Shown: one piece after another, positions 1-8,008 of the stretch
Layout of the letters: every line of letters starts with the position of its first letter
Position numbering within the stretch: position 1 is the stretch's first letter
Source: Bifidobacterium psychraerophilum
GTDB taxonomy: Bacteria; Actinomycetota; Actinomycetes; Actinomycetales; Bifidobacteriaceae
Reading direction: 5' to 3'
DNA: 64,000 nucleotides
Assembly (NCBI RefSeq): GCF_000741705.1
Contig: NZ_JGZI01000008.1
Span: 1-64,000, forward strand
Translations under genes and position numbers: made by a program
Notes under the pieces: model-generated
The model's input: only the letters and a program-made list of their open reading frames with translations
What the model was told of the DNA's origin: nothing
Database searches by the model: none

Positions 1-57
1 CAAGCTTTCCAACTCCCTCAGGAAGAAGTCCGCCGTGCTGAGCAGCGAATAAAGAAT

Positions 58-201
58 TTACCCCGATGGGGCCTGATATGCAAACCGAAGGGCGCGCTTG
101 AGCTTGGAAACCTTGGTATTCCAAGCTTCCATCGGCGTGTCGGTTTTCATCAACAAAACTCGATAACACCAGATTAGCGCCCGTTCCCAAGGAAAAATGG
201 A
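58..201 (-). pseudogene. Possible C-terminal remnant of a transposase
   Basis: On the minus strand an open stretch of 47 codons runs from just after an in-frame stop at 202-204 to a TAA at 58-60. It encodes a Trp/Arg/Lys-rich tail (PWERALIWCYRVLLMK, then TDTPMEAW) that resembles the end of IS transposases in general feel, but I cannot name a family. There is no start codon context, no catalytic DDE motif in view and no terminal inverted repeat. The remaining bases 202-405 hold no gene that I can support; they are the upstream region of the sirtuin gene. It could also be chance open sequence. Confidence 0.25.
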
Positions 202-405
202 TTATCGAATACCTTCATACGGCGTGTCGCGAGCCTGCCGGTACTTCGGCCGGGAAATACGGCGGTGTGGGATGGGTGTGAGGGGTATTTCGGAGACGGA
301 GGATGAGGTGCGACAGGTGGGAGGGGTATGCGGCATCGGGACATTCCTCCGCGTCATGTGGAAGAGACGGTAGTGCGATCGCCGGGCTGGTGGTAATACG
401 GCACT

Positions 406-1158
406 ATGAGCAAGAAGATAGCGATACTCACCGGCGCAGGCATTTCGACTTCAGCGGGAATCCCGGATTTTCGCGGACCTGACGGTGTCTGGACCAAGCA
501 TCCGGAACAGATGAGCGTCTACGACATCGACGCCTTCATGAGCGATCAGGAGGAACGCGAGTACTCCTGGCGCTGGCAGAAGGAGTCACCGGTGTGGAAC
601 GCACAACCCGGTGTCGCGCATAAGGCCTTGGTCAAGCTGGAGCAGGCCGGTCTGCTCAGCTTGCTCGCGACGCAGAACTTCGATGCGCTGCACGAAAAGG
701 CCGGCAATTCATCCGACGTGATCGTCAATCTTCATGGTTCCATCGGCACATCCCACTGCCTGCGATGTGGAGCGGAATACGACACCGCGGCGATTATGGG
801 GCGTCTCGACGAAGAACCCGACCCGCATTGCCACCGCAGACTCCCCTATAAGTCGAATATGACCTGCGGCGGCATACTGAAAACGGATGTGGTGTATTTC
901 GGCGAGGCCCTGCCTGAAGGCGCGATGGAGAAAAGCATGAGATTGGCCTCCTCCGCCGATGAGTTCTGGGTTATCGGCAGCACGCTGGAAGTCTATCCGG
1001 CCGCTTCGCTGGTACCGGTCGCCGCTCAGGCCGGCGTACCGATCACGATTATGAACATGGGACGCACCCAATACGATTCCCTGGCCAGGACTCTTATCAC
1101 AGAACCGATCCAGGATGCCCTGCCACGCCTGGTGGAGAACACGATCGCATCAGCCTGA
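406..1158 (+). CDS. NAD-dependent protein deacylase, sirtuin (Sir2/CobB family)
   Basis: A 250-residue class III deacylase that removes acyl groups from lysines with consumption of NAD+, giving nicotinamide and O-acyl-ADP-ribose. The Rossmann-type NAD motif GAGIS is at residues 10-14, followed by GIPDFRG (18-24). TQNFDALH (89-96) stands where most family members have TQNID. The catalytic His is H110 in NLHGS. Four cysteines at 118, 121, 142 and 154 form the structural zinc site. GST at 191-193 and a Rossmann second half complete the fold. Length is normal for a bacterial sirtuin. It is monocistronic, convergent with the threonine ammonia-lyase gene, and a hairpin separates the two. The substrate acyl group cannot be told from the sequence. 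Confidence 0.93.
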   Translation: MSKKIAILTGAGISTSAGIPDFRGPDGVWTKHPEQMSVYDIDAFMSDQEEREYSWRWQKESPVWNAQPGVAHKALVKLEQAGLLSLLATQNFDALHEKAGNSSDVIVNLHGSIGTSHCLRCGAEYDTAAIMGRLDEEPDPHCHRRLPYKSNMTCGGILKTDVVYFGEALPEGAMEKSMRLASSADEFWVIGSTLEVYPAASLVPVAAQAGVPITIMNMGRTQYDSLARTLITEPIQDALPRLVENTIASA

Positions 1159-1182
1159 GCGGCCTGGGCGTCAGCTGCGGCT

Positions 1183-1235
1183 GGGCTGTCATGACGGCCG
1201 TATCCCTCGATATGACGCTGTCGTCATGACAGCCC
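1183..1235. terminator. Inverted repeat between convergent sirtuin and ilvA
   Basis: Perfect 14-bp arms, GGGCTGTCATGACG at 1183-1196 and its complement at 1222-1235, with a 25-nt loop. There is no T-run on either side, so it is a factor-assisted or bidirectional terminator candidate. Its position between two convergent genes supports this. The long loop leaves a protein-binding palindrome as an alternative. Confidence 0.5.
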
Positions 1236-1312
1236 GGTAGGTCATGGATCCCGGACCTATTGCCACAAGCGGGAATGCCTCCCACACCGGGTTTCCCCGA
1301 TGCCGTCAACTA

Positions 1313-2602
1313 CTAGTAGACCTGCTCCACACGGAAACCCTCGCCACGCAGGGTGTCAAGGACATGGGCGATGTGATCCGGCCCATTGGTCTCCACGGTG
1401 ACCTCGAGGAGCACGCCGTTGCGGTAGTGCCCGGAGGCCTTGAACTGGTCGTGGTTGAGTTCGATCACGTTGGCTCGCAGATCCGCCAACAGCGTCGCTA
1501 TTTTCGCTAGTTGACCCGGAACATCAGGTAATTCGACACCGAATTGCATGATGCGGCCACGCGAGATCATGCCGCGCTGGATGACGGCGCCGATGGTGAC
1601 GGTATCTATATTGCCGCCCGAGACGATCGGCACGATCACATGGGGGCCCGTTTCCGATTGGAAGACCTTCGATTGGAGATCCAGCTGCGACAGCGCGGCA
1701 AGCGGCACGGCTCCGGCGGCTTCGACGACAAGCTTGTGCTTTTCCAGCATCAACAGGATCATTTCGGATATATCGCGCTCGGTCACCTGCACTATATCGT
1801 CGAGATCCTGCTGCAGCAGGGCGAAAGTGAGGTCACCGGGACGTTTGACGGCCACGCCTTCGGCGGCCGTGTTGACCTGAGCGGCCTCGACGACATGCCC
1901 TGCGGCGAATGACTCCCTCCAGGCGGGCGAGCCGACGGGAGTCGCACCTATGACATTGACCTCGGGCCGGAAGGTCTTGACGGCCAGCGCGATGCCAGCG
2001 GCAAGACCACCGCCACCCATGGGGACCACGATATCCGTCACGTCGGGTACATCCTGGAGTATCTCCATCGCAATGGTGCCTTGGCCGCACAGCACCTCGT
2101 AATCATCAAAGGGATGCACGAAGGTCATATGCCGTTCCTGGGCGAGTTGCTGCGCATAGGCGAAGCTTTCATCGAACACGTTGCCTTGGAGAACGACTTC
2201 GGCCCCGTACGCACGTGTGGCATCCACCTTGAGAGGAGGGGTGATCTGCGGCATGACGATGGTCGCCTGGGCTTCGCGTTCGCGTGCTGCGAAGGCGACG
2301 CCTTGGGCGTGGTTGCCTGCCGAGGCCGTGACGATGCCCCTGTCCAGATCGGCCTGCGACAGGGAGGCGATCTTGTTGTATGCGCCGCGTAGTTTGAATG
2401 ATCCCGTCAGCTGAAGGTTCTCCGGTTTCAGCAGCACACGATGCCCGCTGCGTTCACTGAGGATGCCTGATTCCTCGATTCGGGTATGCCGCACGGTTCC
2501 GCGTAGTCGATCCGCGGCAGCCTGGAGTTCAGCTTTGTGGTCATATGAGAGATACTTCTGGACTTCATCGCTTTGCATGACATCATTATCACGCCCATGC
2601 AT
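1313..2602 (-). CDS. ilvA: Threonine ammonia-lyase (threonine dehydratase) with C-terminal ACT domain
   Basis: PLP enzyme that converts threonine to 2-oxobutanoate and ammonia, the first step to isoleucine. It has 429 residues. The PLP lysine is K70 in LTGSFKLRGAYNK, SAGNHAQG lies near 94-101, and the glycine-rich phosphate loop PMGGGGLAAG is in the middle. A single ACT-type regulatory domain occupies about 345-429, with an FGVELPDVPGQLAKI entry strand. A single short ACT is seen in actinobacterial and 'catabolic-type' enzymes, whereas the E. coli IlvA tail is double. A second Met, nine residues in (2578), is an equally possible start, because no strong ribosome site stands before either. It is divergent from the iron uptake operon. 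Confidence 0.92.
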   Translation of the reverse strand: MHGRDNDVMQSDEVQKYLSYDHKAELQAAADRLRGTVRHTRIEESGILSERSGHRVLLKPENLQLTGSFKLRGAYNKIASLSQADLDRGIVTASAGNHAQGVAFAAREREAQATIVMPQITPPLKVDATRAYGAEVVLQGNVFDESFAYAQQLAQERHMTFVHPFDDYEVLCGQGTIAMEILQDVPDVTDIVVPMGGGGLAAGIALAVKTFRPEVNVIGATPVGSPAWRESFAAGHVVEAAQVNTAAEGVAVKRPGDLTFALLQQDLDDIVQVTERDISEMILLMLEKHKLVVEAAGAVPLAALSQLDLQSKVFQSETGPHVIVPIVSGGNIDTVTIGAVIQRGMISRGRIMQFGVELPDVPGQLAKIATLLADLRANVIELNHDQFKASGHYRNGVLLEVTVETNGPDHIAHVLDTLRGEGFRVEQVY

Positions 2603-2808
2603 GACGAAGCGCCCCGCTGCGCCGTGCCATGTTCACCACGTGGACGTAGGAGCTTCGTTGTACGCCACATGAGTGCCGGTATTACCCGCAAGATAATCAA
2701 AAGTCAAGACCTGTTCATACAGCTGTCATTCTGTTAGATTGGGGGCGCCCACTGCCATATGCGGCAGCACTCTTGGGCCGAAGCATCCATGAACGAGGAG
2801 AATCCGAT

Positions 2809-3882
2809 ATGACTATGAACGCGCGTACACGACGGGGCTCAATCATGGGCAAGCGCCTGGCCGCCGCCGCGCTGGCCGGGATAAGCGTCATCGCCTTGAC
2901 GGCGTGCTCCGGGGCGTCACAGTCCTCCGCTTCCACAGACGCTTCCTCCTCTTCGAACGGGGCCTTCCCGGTCAGCATCAGCCACGCATACGGCACCACG
3001 ACGATAGAAAGCCAGCCAACACGTGTTTCCACCATCGGCTGGACGAACCAGGACGCGGTTATCGCCTTGGGTGTCGTTCCTGTCGATATGCCGAAAATAA
3101 CGGATGGCGCGGCAGGGGACAGCGGCATACTCCCCTGGACCGAAGCCGCCTTGAAAAAACTCGGTGCGACCGGCGACAAGGCACCGAAGCTCCACGATGA
3201 AAGCGACGATATAGATACTGAGGCCATCGCGGCCACCAGCCCTGACGTCATCATCGGCGTGCAGTCGGGAATCAGCAAATCGCAATACCAGACCATGAGC
3301 AAGATCGCACCCACCATCGCATACCCGGGAGAGGCCTGGGCGGCGCAATGGCGTCAGGTGGTCGAGTTGAGCGCCAAGGCGCTGGGCAAGGAAAGCAAAG
3401 GCAAGCAGGTGATCGCCGATGATGAGGCAGCGATCAGCAAAGCCGTGGCGGCTCATCCCGATCTCAAGGGCAAGAACGCGTCGGTGATGTATTTCGACAC
3501 CACCAAGCTCTCCACCATCAGCGTCTACACCACGGCGGATACCCGACCCGCCTTCCTTGAGGACCTTGGCCTGAGTACACCGAAATCGGTCGAGAAGATC
3601 TCGAAGTCCACGGATTCCTTCTACAAGGACATCGCGGCGGAGAATGTCGATCAGTTCGATGATGTGGACATCATCGTGACGTATGGAGATGACACCACAC
3701 TCAGCACATTGCAGAAAGATCCTTTGATATCCCAGATCCCGGCAATCAAACGTGGATCCGTCGTGGTCATCGATCTCAATTCCAAGCTTGGCAGTGCCAT
3801 CGCTCCTTCCGCCCTGTCAATTCCTTCAACGGTCGGCGACTACGCGGACAAGCTCGCCGAAGCAGCGGCCAAGGTCGACTGA
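2809..3882 (+). CDS. Iron/siderophore ABC transporter substrate-binding lipoprotein
   Basis: Extracytoplasmic binding protein of the FepB/FecB type (class III helical-backbone fold). The ATG at 2809 is chosen over an in-frame TTG 12 codons upstream because GAGGAG stands at 2795-2800 with good spacing. This gives 357 residues. The signal peptide ends in the lipobox ALTAC, so Cys33 would be lipidated after cleavage, followed by a Ser/Ala-rich linker. PTRVSTIGW and the TSPDVIIGVQ segment are typical of the periplasmic-binding fold. It is the first gene of an operon with two permeases, an ATPase and a siderophore-interacting reductase. Ligand is inferred from these neighbours; a ferric siderophore is likeliest, but heme or cobalamin cannot be excluded from this gene alone. 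Confidence 0.9.
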   Translation: MTMNARTRRGSIMGKRLAAAALAGISVIALTACSGASQSSASTDASSSSNGAFPVSISHAYGTTTIESQPTRVSTIGWTNQDAVIALGVVPVDMPKITDGAAGDSGILPWTEAALKKLGATGDKAPKLHDESDDIDTEAIAATSPDVIIGVQSGISKSQYQTMSKIAPTIAYPGEAWAAQWRQVVELSAKALGKESKGKQVIADDEAAISKAVAAHPDLKGKNASVMYFDTTKLSTISVYTTADTRPAFLEDLGLSTPKSVEKISKSTDSFYKDIAAENVDQFDDVDIIVTYGDDTTLSTLQKDPLISQIPAIKRGSVVVIDLNSKLGSAIAPSALSIPSTVGDYADKLAEAAAKVD

Positions 3883-3950
3883 CCCCACACAACGCACCAT
3901 GAGCGATTCCAAGACGTCACGACCACCCCGGCAATACAAGATCGACTAGC

Positions 3951-4985
3951 ATGCACGCACACACATCGCGCTCAGGCACGAAGAATCCGAGAACCCGACT
4001 CGGCGTCATATGCTTCGTCGTCTCCTTGGTGCTGCTCGTGGTGCTGGCCCTTTGCTCGATCGCCATCGGGTCGCGTCCCGTCCCACTGTCCGAAGTGATC
4101 GCCGTACTCGGCGACCCCGGTGCCTCGGGAGTGGCCGCCGAAGCCGTCAGGCTGCGCATACCACGTATGGTGCTGGGCGTCCTTGCCGGGATGGCTCTTG
4201 CGAGCGCGGGCACATTGATGCAGGGCATGACGCGCAATCCTCTGGCGGACCCATCCATTCTCGGTCTTAACGGCGGTGCGGCATTCGCCATCGTTCTCTC
4301 CATGGCGACGGTGGGGTTGAGCGCACCGATCCAATACGTTTGGGTCGGCATGCTCGGCTCATGCATCGCCGCCCTCGGGGTCTGGGCTCTGGGCTCCCTC
4401 GGGGCGAAGGGTCCCTCCCCGTTGAAGATGACACTTGCCGGTGCGGTGGTCGCCGCAATGCTCTCATCGCTCACCTCGGCGGTGCTGCTCCCGAGAATCG
4501 ACGTTATCTCCTCCTTCCGTTTCTGGCAGGTCGGTGGTCTTTCGGGCGCGCGATTCTCGTTGATCGTCCCACTGCTGCCGCTGTTCGTGATTGGAGAGGT
4601 GATGGCCGTGTGGTGCCTTCCCGGCCTGAATGCGCTTGCGATGGGTGACGATCTGGCACGTGGTCTGGGCAGCCGGGTCCGTCTGGTGCGGATGGGCGCA
4701 TGGGGGGCATCCGTTATCCTCTCCGCAACCACCACGGCGCTTGCGGGCCCGATCGGATTCGTCGGTCTGGTGGTCCCCCACGCGGCGAGGTTGATCGTGG
4801 GATCGAACTATAAGCGCATATTCACCTTATCCCTGGTATTCGGCCCGATTCTTCTGCTCGCCTCGGATCTCATCGGACGTGTGCTCACACGCCCCACCGA
4901 TGTGGAGGTCGGCATTGTCACCGCACTCATCGGGGCTCCCTGCTTCATCGTCCTGGCCCGTCGTCGGAATCTGCAACAGATATGA
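3951..4985 (+). CDS. FecCD-family iron-siderophore ABC permease, subunit 1
   Basis: Integral membrane permease of the FecCD/BtuC family with 344 residues and about nine to ten hydrophobic helices. Typical family text is visible: LRIPRMVLGVLAGMALASAG near the N-terminus, TRNPLADPSILGLNGGAAFA, and the cytoplasmic coupling stretch around GPIGFVGLVVPHAARLIVG. The C-terminal PTDVEVGIVTALIGAPCF is a family hallmark. It follows the lipoprotein gene after 68 bases and overlaps the second permease by four bases (ATGA), which implies translational coupling. The two permeases should form a heterodimeric channel served by the ATPase downstream. Confidence 0.93.
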   Translation: MHAHTSRSGTKNPRTRLGVICFVVSLVLLVVLALCSIAIGSRPVPLSEVIAVLGDPGASGVAAEAVRLRIPRMVLGVLAGMALASAGTLMQGMTRNPLADPSILGLNGGAAFAIVLSMATVGLSAPIQYVWVGMLGSCIAALGVWALGSLGAKGPSPLKMTLAGAVVAAMLSSLTSAVLLPRIDVISSFRFWQVGGLSGARFSLIVPLLPLFVIGEVMAVWCLPGLNALAMGDDLARGLGSRVRLVRMGAWGASVILSATTTALAGPIGFVGLVVPHAARLIVGSNYKRIFTLSLVFGPILLLASDLIGRVLTRPTDVEVGIVTALIGAPCFIVLARRRNLQQI

Positions 4986-6040
4986 AGGGGGCTTCCGTAT
5001 TGCCGGCATCGTATGAGCACCAAACGCCCTCGGCGCAATTCAGGACACGTCGTTTGCGGCGTAAGACCTTGGTCTGTTCAATACTCGTCGCGTTGGCGGC
5101 CGTGCTGCTCTACACCGATATCACCTTCGGGACGGTCATCTACAGCTTCAACGATCTCCTTCGCGTCGTTTCGGGCGAACAGATCCCCGGTATCTCCTTC
5201 GCGCTCGGGGAGCTGCGGATTCCGCGATCACTGACCGCGCTGGCCTGCGGTGCCGCCTTCGGCATCGCGGGTTCATGTTTCCAGCATCTGCTGCGTAATC
5301 CTCTGGCCAGCCCGGATATCATCGGCATCACCTCGGGTGCGAATGCCGCTGCGGTGTTCGGCATCGTCGTGCTTGGGGCATCCGGTCTGGAGCTCAGCGC
5401 CATTTCGGTTGCCGGTGGGCTGCTCACGACGGCGGTGATCGCAGCATTCACCTGGAAACGCGGCCTCTCCCTGGGACGGCTCATCCTGGTCGGCATCGCT
5501 TTCGGGGCCATGCTTGACGCAGCGAGTTCGTGGATACTGGTTCATGCGGATCAGTGGGATATCCAGTCGGCCTCACGATGGCTTACCGGCAGCCTTGCCG
5601 ATACCCAATGGAGCGACGTCTTGCTTTCCGGCATCGCCTTGTCAATCGGATGCATAGCAATCGCCCCTCTTTCCAAAAGGCTGGATATGCTCCGTCTGGG
5701 CGACGAGATCGCGGCCAGTCTGGGCGTGCGGGTTGGCGCTTCGCAGATTGCGATCATATGCGTATCCGTGACGATGCTTTCGATAGCCACATCCGCGGTG
5801 GGCCCGATCGCCTTCGTGTCCTTCCTGTCCGGTCCGATCGCCCGCAGAATCAGTGGCTATGGATCTTCGGCACTTGCCGAATCCACACTGGTCGGTGCAT
5901 GCCTGGTGCTGGGATCGGATATCATCGCCCAGCATCTGCTGACCGAACAGATGCCCGTCGGTGTGGTCACCAGCGTCATCGGCGGCCCTGTGCTGATGCT
6001 GCTGATGTACATCTCAACACGAAAGGGGCATCTGGAATGA
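4982..6040 (+). CDS. FecCD-family iron-siderophore ABC permease, subunit 2
   Basis: Second FecCD/BtuC-type permease, 352 residues. LRIPRSLTALACGAAFGIAG, LRNPLASPDIIGITSGANAA and TSAVGPIAFVSFLSGPIARR are the matching family segments, and MPVGVVTSVIGGPVLMLLM closes the protein. Its start overlaps the previous stop and its stop overlaps the ATPase start, so the three genes are tightly coupled. The first codons contain AAGGGGGCTTCCG, a run partly complementary to the candidate small RNA near 57.7 kb; a match of that length is expected by chance somewhere in the window. Confidence 0.93.
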   Translation: MKGASVLPASYEHQTPSAQFRTRRLRRKTLVCSILVALAAVLLYTDITFGTVIYSFNDLLRVVSGEQIPGISFALGELRIPRSLTALACGAAFGIAGSCFQHLLRNPLASPDIIGITSGANAAAVFGIVVLGASGLELSAISVAGGLLTTAVIAAFTWKRGLSLGRLILVGIAFGAMLDAASSWILVHADQWDIQSASRWLTGSLADTQWSDVLLSGIALSIGCIAIAPLSKRLDMLRLGDEIAASLGVRVGASQIAIICVSVTMLSIATSAVGPIAFVSFLSGPIARRISGYGSSALAESTLVGACLVLGSDIIAQHLLTEQMPVGVVTSVIGGPVLMLLMYISTRKGHLE

Positions 6041-7005
6041 TGAAGACACAGGACAGCAAGGGCCCGGATTCCACTCCGGCTGCGACTGGGCGCCCCGGGC
6101 CGACGTCCTCGATCACACGGGACCCGCATCTTGAGACCACGGGCCTGAGTGTTGGCTACGGGGAGCATCTGGTCATCAACAATATCGACCTGGATATTCC
6201 AGTCGGCACCATCGGTGCCATAATCGGCCCGAACGGATGCGGCAAATCCACTTTCCTGCGCGCCCTGGCACGCTTGCTCAAACCGGTAAACGGTACCGTG
6301 CTGCTCAACGGCGCCGACATCGCGTCAATGCCCACCAAACGTGTCGCCACCCAAGTCGGGCTGCTGCCGCAGTCCTCCATCGCTCCCGAGGGCATCACGG
6401 TCAGCGATCTGGTGTCACGAGGACGGTACCCCTATCACCGCTTCGGCTCCGCATGGAATGCCGAGGACCAGACGGCGGTGGACCATGCCCTTCGGGCGAC
6501 AGGCATGGAGGGCTTCGCCGACAGACCCGTGGATGAACTCTCGGGAGGGCAGCGGCAACGTGCATGGATCGCACTGACCTTGGCCCAGCAGACCGGCATT
6601 GTGCTCCTCGATGAGCCGACCACCTTTCTTGACGTGTCGTACCAGCTCGAGGTGCTCGATCTGCTCAGTGACCTGAACGCGACCGAGGGGACCACCATTG
6701 TGATGGTTCTTCATGATGTGAATCTGGCGGCCCGCTATGCGGATTGGATGCTCGCATTATGCGACGGCCATCAGGAGGCTTTGGGGACTCCCGACGAAAT
6801 CCTCACCGAAGAACTGGTGCACCGGGTCTTCGGAGTGGAGGCGACGATCGTCGATGACCCCGCGAGCGGTATGCCGATGATGATCGCCGATCGTAGGCAC
6901 TCCTTGCGTGCACGGCGCGCACTGCACGAAACAACAGTCGGCGGCAACTCCGGTGCCCGAACGGCGCCGAAGACGGAAAGGGATGCACACCATGAGCACA
7001 AGTGA
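6037..7005 (+). CDS. Iron-siderophore ABC transporter ATP-binding protein (FecE/FepC type)
   Basis: Cytoplasmic ATPase of the importer. The start is taken at the ATGATGA overlap with the preceding permease, giving 322 residues. The open frame itself continues far upstream, but that part is out-of-frame permease sequence. Walker A is GPNGCGKST, the ABC signature is LSGGQRQRAWIAL, Walker B is GIVLLDEPTTFLD, and the switch histidine is in MVLHDVNLA. The spacing and the PTTFLDVSYQLEVLDLL text are characteristic of siderophore/heme/B12 ATPases. An unusual N-terminal extension of about 35 polar residues (Pro/Thr/Ser-rich) precedes the ABC core. The tail overlaps the next gene by 14 bases. Confidence 0.94.
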   Translation: MMKTQDSKGPDSTPAATGRPGPTSSITRDPHLETTGLSVGYGEHLVINNIDLDIPVGTIGAIIGPNGCGKSTFLRALARLLKPVNGTVLLNGADIASMPTKRVATQVGLLPQSSIAPEGITVSDLVSRGRYPYHRFGSAWNAEDQTAVDHALRATGMEGFADRPVDELSGGQRQRAWIALTLAQQTGIVLLDEPTTFLDVSYQLEVLDLLSDLNATEGTTIVMVLHDVNLAARYADWMLALCDGHQEALGTPDEILTEELVHRVFGVEATIVDDPASGMPMMIADRRHSLRARRALHETTVGGNSGARTAPKTERDAHHEHK

Positions 7006-8002
7006 GCGGCAAGGAGCACGGGAATCCGAGCACAGCGGCGAGCAGTACCCCGCATTTCGCCCATACCGGGTGCGGGTGCTGCGCACTACCCGAATCTCCC
7101 CTAGTTTCCAGCGCATCATATTCACCGGCGATGACCTGCGATACATCGGGACGGATGGATACGACCAGCGCATCAAGGTCCTGCTCCCGCTTGACGGGAA
7201 CAGGTGGGGGGACCCGAAGCTCTTCGACGAGGAGTCCTTGTCACGGGGAGCATGGTGGGAACAGTGGCGCGCACTGGCACCGCAGGACCGCAATCCCATC
7301 CGGACATACACGATCCGTGCGGCGGACCCCGTGCAACGCAATCTGACCATTGATTTCGTACTGCATGACAATCCCGGCCCGGCAGGGGCGTTCGCCCAGC
7401 ATGCCGTACCGGGTGATGAGGCGGTTATCGTGGGGCCGGACCGCCGTTCGAAGGATTCCGCCATCGGCATCGACTTTCATCCGGGATACACCCGCAACAT
7501 GCTGCTGGTGGGTGATGAAACCGCGGTGCCTGCGATCGGCGCCATACTGGACGGTCTTGCCGCATCGGGCTGGGAGGGTGAGGGACTTGCGGTTCTGGAA
7601 GTACCCGATGCAGCGGATACAACCCTGGCACTCCCCCGGATACCCGGATTCGGCATCGACTGGGTCAGCCGGTCCTCGGCCGAGGACGGCCCTTCATCAG
7701 AGCATGGCGCGTCACTGATTGCGCGCGTGGAGCGCTATGCGGCGCAGCACGCCGATATGCTCATGGATGGCGGGTCTCATCCGCATGGAAGGTCGGGCTC
7801 GGAGTTCACCGATATCAATGTCGATAGGGATCTGCTCTGGGAGGTTCCCGAAGAGCAGAAACCTCGCGCCTTCTATGCCTGGATGGCCGGCGAGGCCGCG
7901 ACGATGCGGGCCCTGCGCAGGATCCTCGTCCGCGACCACGGCGTCGACCGAAGCAACGTCGCTTTCATGGGGTATTGGCGTGCGGGCAAATCGGAGATGT
8001 GA
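6992..8002 (+). CDS. Siderophore-interacting protein (SIP/ViuB family FAD-dependent ferric reductase)
   Basis: Cytoplasmic flavoprotein of the SIP family, which uses NAD(P)H to reduce ferric siderophore and release iron. The chosen ATG at 6992 has GGAAAGG about nine bases upstream; an ATG nine bases earlier is too close to that site. Length is then 336 residues. The FAD-binding domain includes PIRTYTIRA and the following strand LTIDFVLHDNPGPAGAFA, the family's R-x-Y-T-(I/V)-R pattern. The C-terminal reductase half has MLLVGDETAVPAIGAIL and, later, FYAWMAGEAATMRALRRIL and GYWRAGKSE, all classical SIP signatures. It is the last gene of the uptake operon, which supports a siderophore as the substrate. 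Only six bases separate it from the convergent glucosidase gene. Confidence 0.93.
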   Translation: MSTSERQGARESEHSGEQYPAFRPYRVRVLRTTRISPSFQRIIFTGDDLRYIGTDGYDQRIKVLLPLDGNRWGDPKLFDEESLSRGAWWEQWRALAPQDRNPIRTYTIRAADPVQRNLTIDFVLHDNPGPAGAFAQHAVPGDEAVIVGPDRRSKDSAIGIDFHPGYTRNMLLVGDETAVPAIGAILDGLAASGWEGEGLAVLEVPDAADTTLALPRIPGFGIDWVSRSSAEDGPSSEHGASLIARVERYAAQHADMLMDGGSHPHGRSGSEFTDINVDRDLLWEVPEEQKPRAFYAWMAGEAATMRALRRILVRDHGVDRSNVAFMGYWRAGKSEM

Positions 8003-8008
8003 AGCGCA

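Noticed and set aside
2603-2808. DtxR/Fur-type iron box upstream of the siderophore operon
   Set aside because: No palindrome of the expected type could be found, only weak -35/-10-like sequences.
5530-6036. Upstream extension of the siderophore ATPase frame
   Set aside because: It overlaps the FecCD permease out of frame; the ATGATGA overlap gives the real start.
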